DNA of 64,000 nucleotides from positions 5,332,001-5,396,000 of the forward strand of contig OX388310.1 in the NCBI GenBank assembly GCA_947579605.1, given 5' to 3'. Positions 55,021 through 64,000 of this stretch are shown here, one piece after another (the stretch's first letter is position 1; each line of letters begins with the position of its first letter). The notes under the pieces are model-generated. The model was given only the letters and a program-made list of their open reading frames with translations, did not search any database and was not told where the DNA came from. The stretch comes from Athripsodes cinereus. Taxonomy: Eukaryota > Arthropoda > Insecta > Trichoptera > Leptoceridae. Both the position numbers and the translations under genes were made by a program.

Positions 55021-56036
55021 GGATCCAACTCAAATACAATGGCATGAAATATATCATTTTTAATCATCTCATGTGCCTCATTTTTCTCATTTTTAATTAA
55101 CCCATAGATAACATAAGTAAACTTGCATTAATACGGTGATAATTTAAGTAGGCACTTTTGTAATATATTACCACATATTATGCCTCCATCTATTTGTTTC
55201 ATTAGAAGTATTTCATTTATTCAAAACAAGCATCTAAAAACATGAGATTTTCAAAGTTTAGATATTAAGATATTGGCTATTGATAAAGTAAATTGTTAGA
55301 ATTGCATACCAGCTTTATAATTCCGTTTTAAGGCAATGTCTCACTCCAAAAATAAAATTGTAGCTAAATATAAAACGTCATTTGTGTAACATCTATTTTA
55401 GGAATATAATTACATTTCAAATAAAGAATTATGACCGCGATTTGTAATTTCACATAATAAAATTATTATTGTTTGGTTTGCGGTATTTTTAAATTTCACT
55501 GGGGTATTCTAAATTCAAAATAATTATAGAATATTATACGTTCTAAATGCAAACATCTCAAAACTGTCATATAAGTGCCACAAATGTCAAAATCCAACGC
55601 TTTATCTGGGAGGCGTTCAGGGTAACATAAATATCGCTCGATGTTCAGTGACCTGAGCGACCATGAAGTTGCAGTGAGTGGTGAATGGCACCCCGGATAA
55701 TCGTGAACAACTTTGAGCGTTTTTATATTATTATTATTATTTGGATGATTTGTAAAGCGCCGTTTTGTGAAAAAAAATCCACCTCAAGGGCGCTCACATC
55801 CCAAATGTCATCGTACTGGCGCCATTTTCGTAAGATTCATTCGCGGTAGTGCGTCATGCTTTACTTGATTACGTTTTTAATTTGAATAGTTAAATTGGCT
55901 TTGCTTTAAGAATGTTTTTAGGATAATGCATATTTAAACAAACCGTAAAAAATAAATTATTCACTAAAATCTGCACTAACTATTTTAATTTCTCTTTCAT
56001 TTCACTTCTTGAACTAAAAAAATATGATTTTCTGTT
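55021..56036. other. AT-rich spacer
   Basis: No recognised gene. An (ATT)n run lies at 55722-55741. The stretches 55600-55690 and 55755-55860 are GC-richer without a useful frame. Confidence 0.3.
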
Positions 56037-56039
56037 TTG

Positions 56040-56548
56040 AAAAATTATATACCGACACTTATGTTTGCAAGCGAAACTTGGACGTGGTTGAAAAAGGATG
56101 AGAGTGGAATAAATGCTGTAGAGATGCGTTCACTGAGAAGAATGGTTGGTAAAACGTTGCGAGATAGAGTGAAGAATGAGGATATCAGGAGAATGAGCGG
56201 ATGTGAGAGGAGTGTTGTGAACAGAATGCGTGTAAACAAGTTGAGATGGTTTGGACATGTTGAGCGAATGCAAGATGAAAGGATGACGAAGAGGATGTAT
56301 TTATCTGAAAGAAGGGGTGTGAGAAAGCGCGGACGTCCAAGAGCCACGTGGCTTGATCACGTGGACCAAATTCTTAAGGACGGACGCGTGCTGAGTAAGA
56401 GAAATCAGCGTGCATGTATGAGAAACTGGATGAATGTAGAGGAAGCGAAAGAAGTATGTAAGGATAGATCTATATGGCGTTCCGTTCTCTCTGCCTACCC
56501 CTCCTGGGACATGGCGTGAGGGTATAGTATAGTAGTAGTAGTAATTAT
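56040..56548 (+). pseudogene. Family B non-LTR RT 3' end, best-preserved copy
   Basis: It is open from about 56043 to the stop at 56517-56519. It reads YIPTLMFASETWTWLKKDES, NAVEMRSLRRMVGKTLRDRV, NEDIRRMSGCERSVVNRMRV, KLRWFGHVERMQDERMTKRM, GVRKRGRPRATWLDHVDQIL, VEEAKEVCKDRSIWRSVLS, AYPSWDMA and stop. The tail is GTATAGTATAGTAGTAGTAG T. There are no interruptions. It is truncated upstream just before the SETW segment, with the RT palm missing. Confidence 0.88.
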
Positions 56549-57337
56549 ATAAGACAAGAATACACCATAATTACGATTAACTTCGCAATTGTTTTGGCAA
56601 CCGTCATCACTCAAACGTCAAGGTAACTGTCAGAGTGATAATCATCTTGCTATGATTTCGGTAGATCACCCGACGACATGCCTGAACGCAACAGTGCGAG
56701 TCGTCGAGTGACTCGCTCCGGGCGCGTGAACGGATAGAGCGTCGTCGAGTGATCACTCGGTGACTGTTTGAACGCCTCCCTGGGTTGCTAGAAAATAAAT
56801 GTTGCCAGAAAATTGGTTATTGGTTATGGTTATTAATCTTTACTTTATTATGGTTTTATGAGTATTCGTTACTTTAAAATCAGTACCTGAAAAATAAATA
56901 ATTGTTATTGATAATACATATCACACCAACATCAGTAGATTGGATTGCAGATTCTATTTAAAATAAGTTTTTGGTATATCCTATATTGAATCTGTTTGAT
57001 AATACGTGCTTATTTATGCATGATTTTGGCACGCATAGAGCAGATTATTATTATGACATATAGCTATTTTGGTGCTAAATAGATCTTAGACTTAAAGCAT
57101 AATACTTAAGGTGTAACTAGACGTTACATTAGCTGACTGAAACATAATAATTTAGATTTGTAGACTGTAACTAGAAGTCAATTTTGTACACCGTAAATAG
57201 ATTTCAAATTTCCAATCTGTAAACGCCAATTAATGTTTGAGGAAAATGTTTGGTTGCTCCCGGTGAATAATAATTAATATGCTTAGTTGTTACCGGTACT
57301 TAATCCTTTTTAATTAAATGACATAACATCTGATTAT
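56549..57337. other. Spacer with GC-rich palindromic patch
   Basis: 56655-56775 is unusually GC-rich for this window and contains GTCGAGTGATCACTCGGTGA C and GAGTCGTCGAGTGACTCG. It could be the core of a non-autonomous element, since GTGATCAC also marks the 33.7- and 45-kb elements. 57163-57300 is a diverged direct repeat of 57781-57925. Confidence 0.35.
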
Positions 57338-57761
57338 CTAAAGGAGCGCTCACATTTGTTCACTTCCAGTGATCACTCTGGATGATCCTCCAAAATAAAA
57401 AGGTGTGAACAGGCGTTTCATCAATAGTCAATCGTTTCATCAATCACTAGCGATTCCGGATGAAACCGATTACTACCCGACATAATGTTGACGAAAGGTC
57501 CTTTCACTGAAACGACCATAAACAAGTTTTATCCTTTAATTTGTCTTATTCTCTATGAATTTGTATTGAAAGTCAGAATCGTGTACCAAATTATCATACT
57601 TTCGTGAATTTTATTCATTTGATTTAAATTTTATTAAGTGCTATTTTTCATTTATTTTTACGACGTCAAACTACATACAACATGACCGTGAGTGTCGGAT
57701 GGCAGTGAATGTATAGGATGAACAAATGTGAACAGGTGAAGCAATGTGAATGCTACTTTAG
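57338..57761. mobile_element. 424-bp inverted-repeat element with possible TAT duplication
   Basis: Left CTAAAGGAGCGCTCACATTT GTTCAC and the reverse complement of the right, CTAAAGTAGCATTCACATTG CTTCAC. TAT flanks both sides (57335-57337, 57762-57764). The interior includes GTGATCACTCTGGATGATC and GTCCTTTCACTGAAACGA, shared with 45354-45611. It has no ORF. It separates two copies of another repeat (57163-57300 and 57781-57925). Confidence 0.65.
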
Positions 57762-57780
57762 TATTACAAACTGAAAAAAA

Positions 57781-57925
57781 TGTAGACTGAAACCAGAAGT
57801 CAAATTTGCACACAGTTACTGGATGTTAAATTTCCAACATCCAGTAACTGTAAAACGACAATTCATGTTTGAGGAGGTCGTTTGGTTGTTACCATAGAAT
57901 AATAAACATACTTTGATGTTATTGG
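57781..57925. repeat. Second copy of a 140-bp direct repeat, with a perfect hairpin
   Basis: It matches 57163-57300 in TGTAGACTG.AACNAGAAGTC, then CAATTNATGTTTGAGGA and GTTTGGTTG. This copy has the perfect hairpin CAGTTACTGGATGTT (57813-57827), an 8-bp loop and the inverse at 57836-57850. The other copy has only a 5-bp stem at the same place. Confidence 0.55.
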
Positions 57926-57936
57926 TAGTTATTTTT

Positions 57937-57972
57937 TTTATAAAAGATATACCTATCTGGGTTTTGTTATTT
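57937..57972 (-). mobile_element. SINE tail fragment
   Basis: The reverse complement reads AACAAAACCCAGATAGGTAT ATCTTTTAT, the 3' end of the tRNA-derived SINE. Confidence 0.6.
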
Positions 57973-58427
57973 TTTTTATTTTTTAATCTAATGACAAAAC
58001 ATCTGAATATCTAAGTAACTGAAAATAAAAACTTAAAATACCAATTCAAATGTGGGAAATTTTATTTAACTATGTTGGTAGGTAACCAACCAATTATTAT
58101 TATTTTTTCTCAAAATAGAGCATTTACCCGTTTTTTTTTCTGTTATAGGCATTTCCTAATTTTTTACTTAAATAAGGGGATGTGGGTTTAAAACACTGAG
58201 TTTTTAAATTGGGAAGAGGTTAATGTACCTACTTTTTTTCACGTAGGCACCTACTAATATTGACGTGTGTGATTACAAACTTCATGTTTTGAAATTGGGA
58301 AGAAATTTTTTTATGTAGGTTTTGCACTTTTTATTTACTTAATCAGTTTTACGTAGTTAGTGCTTACTTCACTTTTTTCAATAAGATTGTGTAGTTTTAA
58401 CACATTTATTTGGATGATTATCTGTTT

Positions 58428-58461
58428 TTAAACCCGAGCGATGCCGGGTTATAAAAGCTAG
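58428..58461 (+). mobile_element. Helitron-like 3' terminus
   Basis: AACCCG-AGCGATGC-CGGGTT forms a 6-bp perfect hairpin stem. It is followed after eight bases by CTAG and then T. A GC-rich hairpin about 10 nt before CTRR and a host T is the signature of Helitron 3' ends. The 5' end (expected TC) and any Rep/helicase were not found, so this is at most a non-autonomous or truncated copy ending here. Confidence 0.5.
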
Positions 58462-60533
58462 TATTCAAATATATCTGAAAGTGCTTCATACAGAGTTGGC
58501 GAACATCTTTCATCCTGTTGAGTGGGACCTCTTCGATGATAAGGTAAGACATATTGCTAGTGAATGTGCCTTTAAAAAGAAACAAATTATTAAAAAGAAA
58601 TTGTCAAACTTAATTAATTCTTCTAAAAATAGCGGCAGTAAGATTACAAATAACACTACATTTTCGGATCATAAATTTTATAAAAGAGTGGAAAATTTAT
58701 CTAATGTCACATTTAGTCCTAAACAACTTTCTTTGCTTTCAAAAGGGTTAAAATATAATATAAATGATTCTTCACAACAAAATGTTGAAATTCTCGCAGT
58801 TGATACAGATTTAGCTCTTTATAAACAACCTGAAATTCACAAACACCAATGTTCGAAAATATTGAAAGACCATATTAATTGTACTCCTTCACAACAGACA
58901 TCGTCTGATTCAAAAACTGCTAACAGTATTAGAAAAACTGTAAAAGATAATAACTTAACCATAACAAGGGCGGATAAGGGTAACACGGTTGTAATAATGC
59001 ATAAATCTCAATATGTTGATAACGTTAATGATTTCCTTAATAACGATTCCTTCGTAAAATTAAATACAGATCCGACTAACAAGTTTCAAGATAAAGTGAA
59101 AAAAGCAATTAAAGATTGTCCAACTATATGTGGAAATTCAAAGTATAATAGGCTAATTGTCAATAATCCACAGCCTCCTAAACTATATGGTTTAGCGAAA
59201 ATCCATAAAGATCATATTCCCATTCGTCCCGTATCTCCTTCATATTCAGCTCCCAATTACAATGTTTGTGCGAAATTTGTATCAATGTTTAATTCATTAA
59301 ATATATTCCACCCAATTAAATCCATCAAAAATAGTTTAGAATTAATAGATAAAATTAATGATGTTAGTCTTCCTTCCAATAGCAAACTTGTATCGTTTGA
59401 TATAGTAAATCTTTTCCCTAGTATACCTACTGATGAATGTAAAAATATTATACTTGATTTACTTAATAATTCAAATTTGGATTCAAAAATTGTTAAAGAA
59501 ATGTCTACCCTTTTGGAAGTTTGTCTGAGTCAAAATTATTTTCAATTCAATGGAACCATTTATAGTCAAAATTCCGGATTAGCTATCGGCAGTCCCGCTT
59601 CTCCACTTTTCTCAGAAATATTTTTAAATCATTTAGAAAATAAACTTTTTAACAATGGACATCCACTTCTTTCAAATATTATTGCCTAGCATTGTTATGT
59701 GGATGACGTAATAGTTATTTGGAATGGCAGTAATAGACAGTTAAATTCTTTTTTAAACATGCTCAATAATTTACACCACAATATTAAATTCACATTGGAA
59801 CATAACGATAATAATGAACTAAGTTTCTTAGATTTGAATCTATCTATATATGATTCTAAATGTCAATTCAACGTTTATAGAAAACCTAGTCATACAGATT
59901 GTGTAATTCCGGCAGACTCAGATCATCCGATTTCTCATAAACTAGCTTCTTTTCACTCGATGATAAATCGTGCAATAAAAGTTCCTCTTTCTCCTTCAAA
60001 CTTTAAAAAAGAAATTGATTTAATTAAACAAATTGCGGTCAACAATAAGTACAGCTCAGATCTCATAGACAGACTAGTTCATAAAAAACAAAATAATATC
60101 ATGTATAAAAAATACATTTATTGCGGTGAAAATAATAAAATAAATGAAAGCATTAATGACAAACCATACAGAAAAATTCTTTTTGTGGGGGGGTTAACTT
60201 CTAAGATTACTGGCTCGTTACCGGACACTATTACTCCAGCATATTACACTAATAATAAATTATCTAATTTGTTAAATAATAAAGATCCCACAGAACCCTT
60301 GCAAAAAAATGGAGTGTACACACTTAAGTGTGATGACTGCGACGCTACATATATAGGTATGACCAAAAGAAATTTTAAAACTAGACTTAGAGAGCACGAA
60401 CTTTGCCTTAAAAATAGTAATTATTCCGAGTTCGCGAATCATATAATTGATTGGAGAGTCCTAATTTTTTTTTGTTTTATACAAGTGTGCGTATTTTTTG
60501 TTTTTTTTTACCGTTTTGTTGAAGACCCATGAT
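58462..60533 (+). pseudogene. Penelope-like element: reverse transcriptase plus GIY-YIG endonuclease, one nonsense codon
   Basis: One frame runs from about 58462 to 60532, broken only by TAG at 59687-59689. Segments typical of Penelope-like RT are TRADKGNTVVIM, PKLYGLAKIHK, IPIRPVSP, KLVSFDIVNLFPSIPTDE (motif A), GLAIGSPASPLFSEIFLN (motif B), YVDDVIVIW (catalytic motif C, three codons after the TAG), LSFLDLNLSIY and NVYRKPSHTD. Near the end, GVYTLKCDDCDATYIGMTKR then RLREHE is a GIY-YIG nuclease, with GVY...YIG and the Arg of the second motif. Homology stops at about 60455, so the catalytic Glu region is missing. The N-terminus is cut at or near the Helitron-like terminus at 58461. Codon content is AT-rich like the genome. 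Confidence 0.85.
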
Positions 60534-60820
60534 TTTGTACCTACATGGATATCGATAACTAGTAGTTTAAGGACACTTTTCAAACTCTATGAAGAAATGT
60601 CTAATACTTTTTAATTCTAATACAGAAAGAATTGATTTACAAAACAATAGCATCTTTTTTGTTTACTTATCAAAAGTCATGAACGAGGAAACCGCGGGGG
60701 AAAAAATAAAATCTGAAATTTGGAAATAAAAAACACATAAATTATTGACTTTAGTAAAAAATACTTATTCCACCTTATAAAACCAACATTTCTTCATATT
60801 AAATTACAGTATTAGTCATA
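60534..60820. other. AT-rich spacer
   Basis: No recognised gene. Confidence 0.3.
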
Positions 60821-60821
60821 A

Positions 60822-61190
60822 TAAGAGTGAAGAATGAGGATATCAGGAGAATTAAGGGATGCAAGGAGAGTGTTGTGGATAGAATGCGTGTAAATAAGTT
60901 ACGATGGTTTGGAAAAGTTGAGCGAATGCAAGATGAAAGAATGACGAAGAGGATGTATTTACCTGAAAGAAAGGATGTGAGGAAGCGCGGACAGCTGAGA
61001 ACCACGTTGATCACGTGGATCAAATACTAGGAGGACGGCCGTGTGTTGAGTAAGAGAAATCGGCGTACATGTATGAGAAACTGGATGAATGTGGAGGAAG
61101 CGAAAGAAGTTTGTAAGCATAGATCTATACGTGTTCCGTTCTCTCTGCCTACCTCTCCTGAGACACGGCGTGAGGGTATAGATAGATTAG
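60822..61190 (+). pseudogene. Family B non-LTR RT 3' end, frameshifted
   Basis: It reads RVKNEDIRRIKGCKESVVDR, MRVNKLRWFGKVERMQDERM and DVRKRGQLRTT. Then a deletion in the TWLDHVDQIL region shifts the frame. DGRVLSKRNRR and EEAKEVCKHRSI follow. A second shift leaves the AYP...DTA end out of frame, with the final TGA at 61171. The tail is GGTATAGATAGAT. Confidence 0.8.
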
Positions 61191-61685
61191 ACATAATCCT
61201 TTTCAAACCGGGTTAGTCTTAATAAATAAAATTCTTCATGTTCAGGCACAGTTGTAACTAGACGCTTAACTAAATAAGTCACGACAGAAATCGGATATTC
61301 GGCTATCTATCCGATTAAAAGTATTACCACACATCCAGTATTCGAAATCTGACCAACCGTGTCGTCGTCACAACTCACAATAATATCATAGTCTCACATA
61401 GAACTTTTCAATGTAAATGTACGAGTACGTCAGATGTGAAATACTAAAGAGCTTTCCCGATATTATAAATATTGAACAAGGGTAGTATTGTGGTGGGTAG
61501 GTTATAGGTAGGATACCTAGATCAAAATAGTTTATTGTGAACCCGAATCAATCAGATGTTTCTCCTGGATTGAAAAAAAATCTTGATACGTGTGTACTAA
61601 TGATTTCATTACAATGTCCAATTTGATTCTTTGTTAAATAATTTCTGTACATATGTATTATTATTTTAAAATCAAAACGGATATT
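61191..61685. other. AT-rich spacer
   Basis: No recognised gene. Confidence 0.3.
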
Positions 61686-62190
61686 TCTATCTATTCCCTC
61701 ACGCCGCTCCCAAGTGGGGTAGGCAGAGAGAACGGAACGCCATATAGATCTGTCCTTACATACTTCTTTCGCTGCTTCTACAGTCATACAATTTCTCATG
61801 CACGCACGTCGATTTCTCTTACTCAAAACACGACCGTCCTTGAGAATTTGATCTACATGATGAAACCATGTAGTTCTCGGACGCCCTCGCTTCCTCACAC
61901 CCCTCTTTTCATATACGTATATCCTCTTTGTCATTCTTTCTTCTTCTATTCGCTCCACATGACCAAACCATCTCAATTTATTTACGCGCATTCTATCCCC
62001 AACACTTCTCTTGGATCCACTCATTCTTCTAATATCCTCATTCCTCACTCTAGCACCCAACGTTTTACCAACCATCCTCCTCAGTGATCTCATCTCCACA
62101 GCATTTATTCCACTTTCATCCCTCTTCAACCATGTCCACGTTTCGCTTGCATACATATGTAAGTGTCGGTACCAGGATGGTATCGTGCAC
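61686..62190 (-). pseudogene. Family B non-LTR RT 3' end with terminal frameshift
   Basis: It is open from MYASETWTWLKRDESGINAV at 62156 through RMVGKTLGARVRNEDIRRMS, KLRWFGHVERIEEERMTKRI, GVRKRGRPRTTWFHHVDQIL and RSIWRSVLSAYPTW. A 2-nt deletion (GCCGCTCCC instead of GCCGTGTCCC near 61705) then shifts past the normal DTA stop, so the frame reads on into unrelated sequence to 61548. A second frameshift separates VPTLT (62157-62185) from the main frame. The tail on the minus strand is GGAATAGATAGA. Confidence 0.85.
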
Positions 62191-62788
62191 TAGTAATTTT
62201 CGACTATGGATAACTCAAAACTAAAAATTTGCAAACGTCAAAGGAAAAATCTTTAGATAGTTTATGATGTACTTATAAATTACTTTAAATAAAAAAGTTT
62301 ATAAATGTTAAGTAGAATTATTCAAATAATATATTATTGGTATTTATTTTGTTACAATCCACATTTGAATGCTTTCAAATCATCAATGAAATTTCTGTTG
62401 AACACAATTTAAACATCCAGGAATATTTTCAAAGAATATTATAAAAGGGATTGATTTCCCTATTGTTTGCCTGGCTAAAGCAACAATCAAACATACCTAC
62501 ATAATATTATTAACAAACGGACTGACATATTTTAACTTAGATTTAATCTGCTTCGCCCGCTGTGGTTTGTTGACTTGTGTATTATTGTTATTAAAATGGC
62601 GTTACTAAAAAAGCCATTCAGAGCTTTACTGCTACATTTATACTTCAATACAATGCAAACTTTTCATATATAAGCACTCAGAAGCTAACAACACTTTTGC
62701 ATTTACATAACTATTTTCATCATTTAAGATATCCTACTGGGTCTCCTCAATTCCATGCAGTTTTTATTTACTACTTTTATTCCTACTA
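62191..62788. other. AT-rich spacer
   Basis: No recognised gene. Confidence 0.3.
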
Positions 62789-63000
62789 CTATCATGGCAT
62801 ATCCTACAAGTGGGGTAGCCAGCAGACCAGCAGCATGCAATAAACATGCAAGTTGTCCTCTGCATTAAATAAAAAATTAAGACATTTAGGATTGGTGGCA
62901 TTCCTCATCGTCAAATTTAATTAAGATGTGATTTGTCTTTATTTTTTTGAACATCTGCCTTTTACAGGACACTCGAAAATTTACAGAAGAGATAAATGTT
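62785..63000 (+). repeat. (TAG)n-tailed dispersed family, longest copy
   Basis: CCTACTACTATCATGGCATA TCCTACAAGTGGGGTAGCCA GC, GCAGCATGCAATAAACATGC AAGTTGTCCTCTG, TTTAGGATTGGTGGCATTCC TCATCGTC, TTTTACAGGACACTCGAAAA TTTACAGAAG. The (CTA)n edge marks the probable 3' tail on the minus strand. Confidence 0.7.
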
Positions 63001-63184
63001 TTTTTATGCGTATAATTTTAATCTTAACAACGCAAAATTAGTATTTATGTATTCTTGAATCTACACAGATTGTGTCTTACAAAAAATGTTTGACGTTGAT
63101 TTAAGCCGATCAGTGATGAAACCTATTGAAGAATCATGCTTTCACAACAAACACAATTCAAATGAAAGAAGAAAGAATGATGTC

Positions 63185-63310
63185 TCGAGGCCAGGCTGGC
63201 TCAAGTAATTAATTTTGATAAGAATGGCAAAATTGGTAAACGTTGTCCATGGATACCAAAAATGATCACTTAATTGATAATCTGGTTCCCCAATTAATTA
63301 TTGGGTTTGT
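63185..63310 (-). mobile_element. Fragment of the 33.7-kb inverted-repeat element
   Basis: The reverse complement has AAGTGATCATTTTTGGTATC CATGGACAACGTTTACCAAT TTTGCCATTCT, as in the centre of 33661-34129 and 17171-17410. Confidence 0.55.
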
Positions 63311-63484
63311 CTTATACTAAAAATCAGAATTGATAAGACAATGACTATAACTAACTTATATTTTTATTGTAAAAAAAAAAAATATTTATTTATTCATTCT
63401 TTACTGTGCCTTGACCACAATAAAGGTAAACAATTTTATAGAAAAATGCATTCAAATCAGATGCAATAAATATACTTACTTACT
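63311..63484. other. AT-rich spacer
   Basis: Nothing recognised. Confidence 0.3.
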
Positions 63485-63655
63485 GATGCAGCTATTTCGG
63501 TCCACTGCTGAAAATAATCCTCCCCCATATTATGTCTCCAGCCATTTCTGACCTGAGGTTTCTGCAACCAGTCACCGGCGATTCTTCTAATGGCGTCTGA
63601 TCATCTTGTGAGAGGTCTTACTCAACTTCTTTTATCTTCACGAGCTCTTCACTCA
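63476..63655 (-). pseudogene. RTE-like RT C-terminal fragment with TAAG tail
   Basis: The minus strand reads AGDWLQKPQVRNGWRH, then a shifted EDYFQQWTE. It ends with a GTAAGTAAGTA tail at 63474-63485. It has the same W..A.DR..W....AY.QQW ending as 155-318 and 14575-14728. Confidence 0.6.
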
Positions 63656-64000
63656 ATATACAGAATAAAATTATAATTGTCATTTACATAATTGTCTACT
63701 CACATTCAATAGACGGCATCATAGTGAGAAAAATCCATCTAAAAATAGTAAATTATTCTCGAAACGTTTGGGTATGAATAGAATAAAAGAAACATTGTTA
63801 AGAGCGAGGGAAATATTGTCAATAAAACCTCACATACTAAATGCAACGTCTCGATTTCTCCGTTCGATATGAAATCATAAGAAGACTAACCCCTCTAAAT
63901 TGTATTAGCATATAAATAGATGACCCATATTCCAATGTTTGTACCGACCATGTTACGACCTACATATTATAATGTAAACGTCTGTTTTGATTCAACTTTC
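63656..64000. other. AT-rich window edge
   Basis: No recognised gene or repeat. Confidence 0.3.

Noticed and set aside
55755..55860. Possible host exon in GC-richer stretch
   Set aside because: No open frame with splice signals, and the sequence resembles non-coding repeat.
61548..61699. C-terminal extension of the family B RT frame
   Set aside because: Caused by a 2-nt deletion that skips the normal stop. The added residues are translated flanking DNA.

Overview
The window is AT-rich eukaryotic DNA that looks like intergenic insect sequence. The evidence is the kinds of repeat present: 5'-truncated non-LTR retrotransposons, a Penelope-like element, a tRNA-derived SINE, hAT-like, Tc1/mariner-like and other small inverted-repeat elements, and the frequent words GGTACCTA and TAGGTA. 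I see no bacterial operons, rRNA, CRISPR array or convincing intact host gene. Species or order cannot be fixed from the sequence alone.

Layout. 0-10 kb: retroelement 3' ends in both orientations, a run of small exon-like blocks with splice signals (1.4-2.1 kb), two SINE copies, a hammerhead-like stem-loop and a Tc1-like element remnant. 9.7-20 kb: a 523-bp element with TTAG flanks, a 237-bp inverted-repeat element, and several 3' ends of two related reverse transcriptase (RT) families, called A and B here. 21-26 kb: two giant foldbacks that share a tail (probably Penelope-like terminal repeats) and a 29-bp minisatellite. 26-34 kb: more RT 3' ends, a reverse SINE copy, the longest family A copy, and a 469-bp inverted-repeat element. 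34.8-37.6 kb: a decayed hAT-like transposon with an exact 8-bp target duplication, nested in an older RT fragment. 39-48 kb: a dense RT graveyard. It holds a family A copy carrying a self-derived 71-bp tandem array and a 194-bp insertion, an unrecognised coding-like ORF split by a TA-flanked element, and a 452-codon uninterrupted RT. 50-55 kb: three perfect 113-bp repeats and a composite satellite-like array. 56-62 kb: an intact-frame family B 3' end, a 424-bp inverted-repeat element, a Helitron-like 3' terminus, and a Penelope-like RT plus GIY-YIG reading frame broken by a single TAG.

The genes do not form a pathway. Nearly everything recognisable is mobile-element coding sequence or its short non-autonomous relatives, with clear nesting that gives relative ages. 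The most unusual items are the ORF at 42842-43511, the foldback and hammerhead-like elements, the nested hAT-like transposon, and the minisatellite born inside an RT gene.
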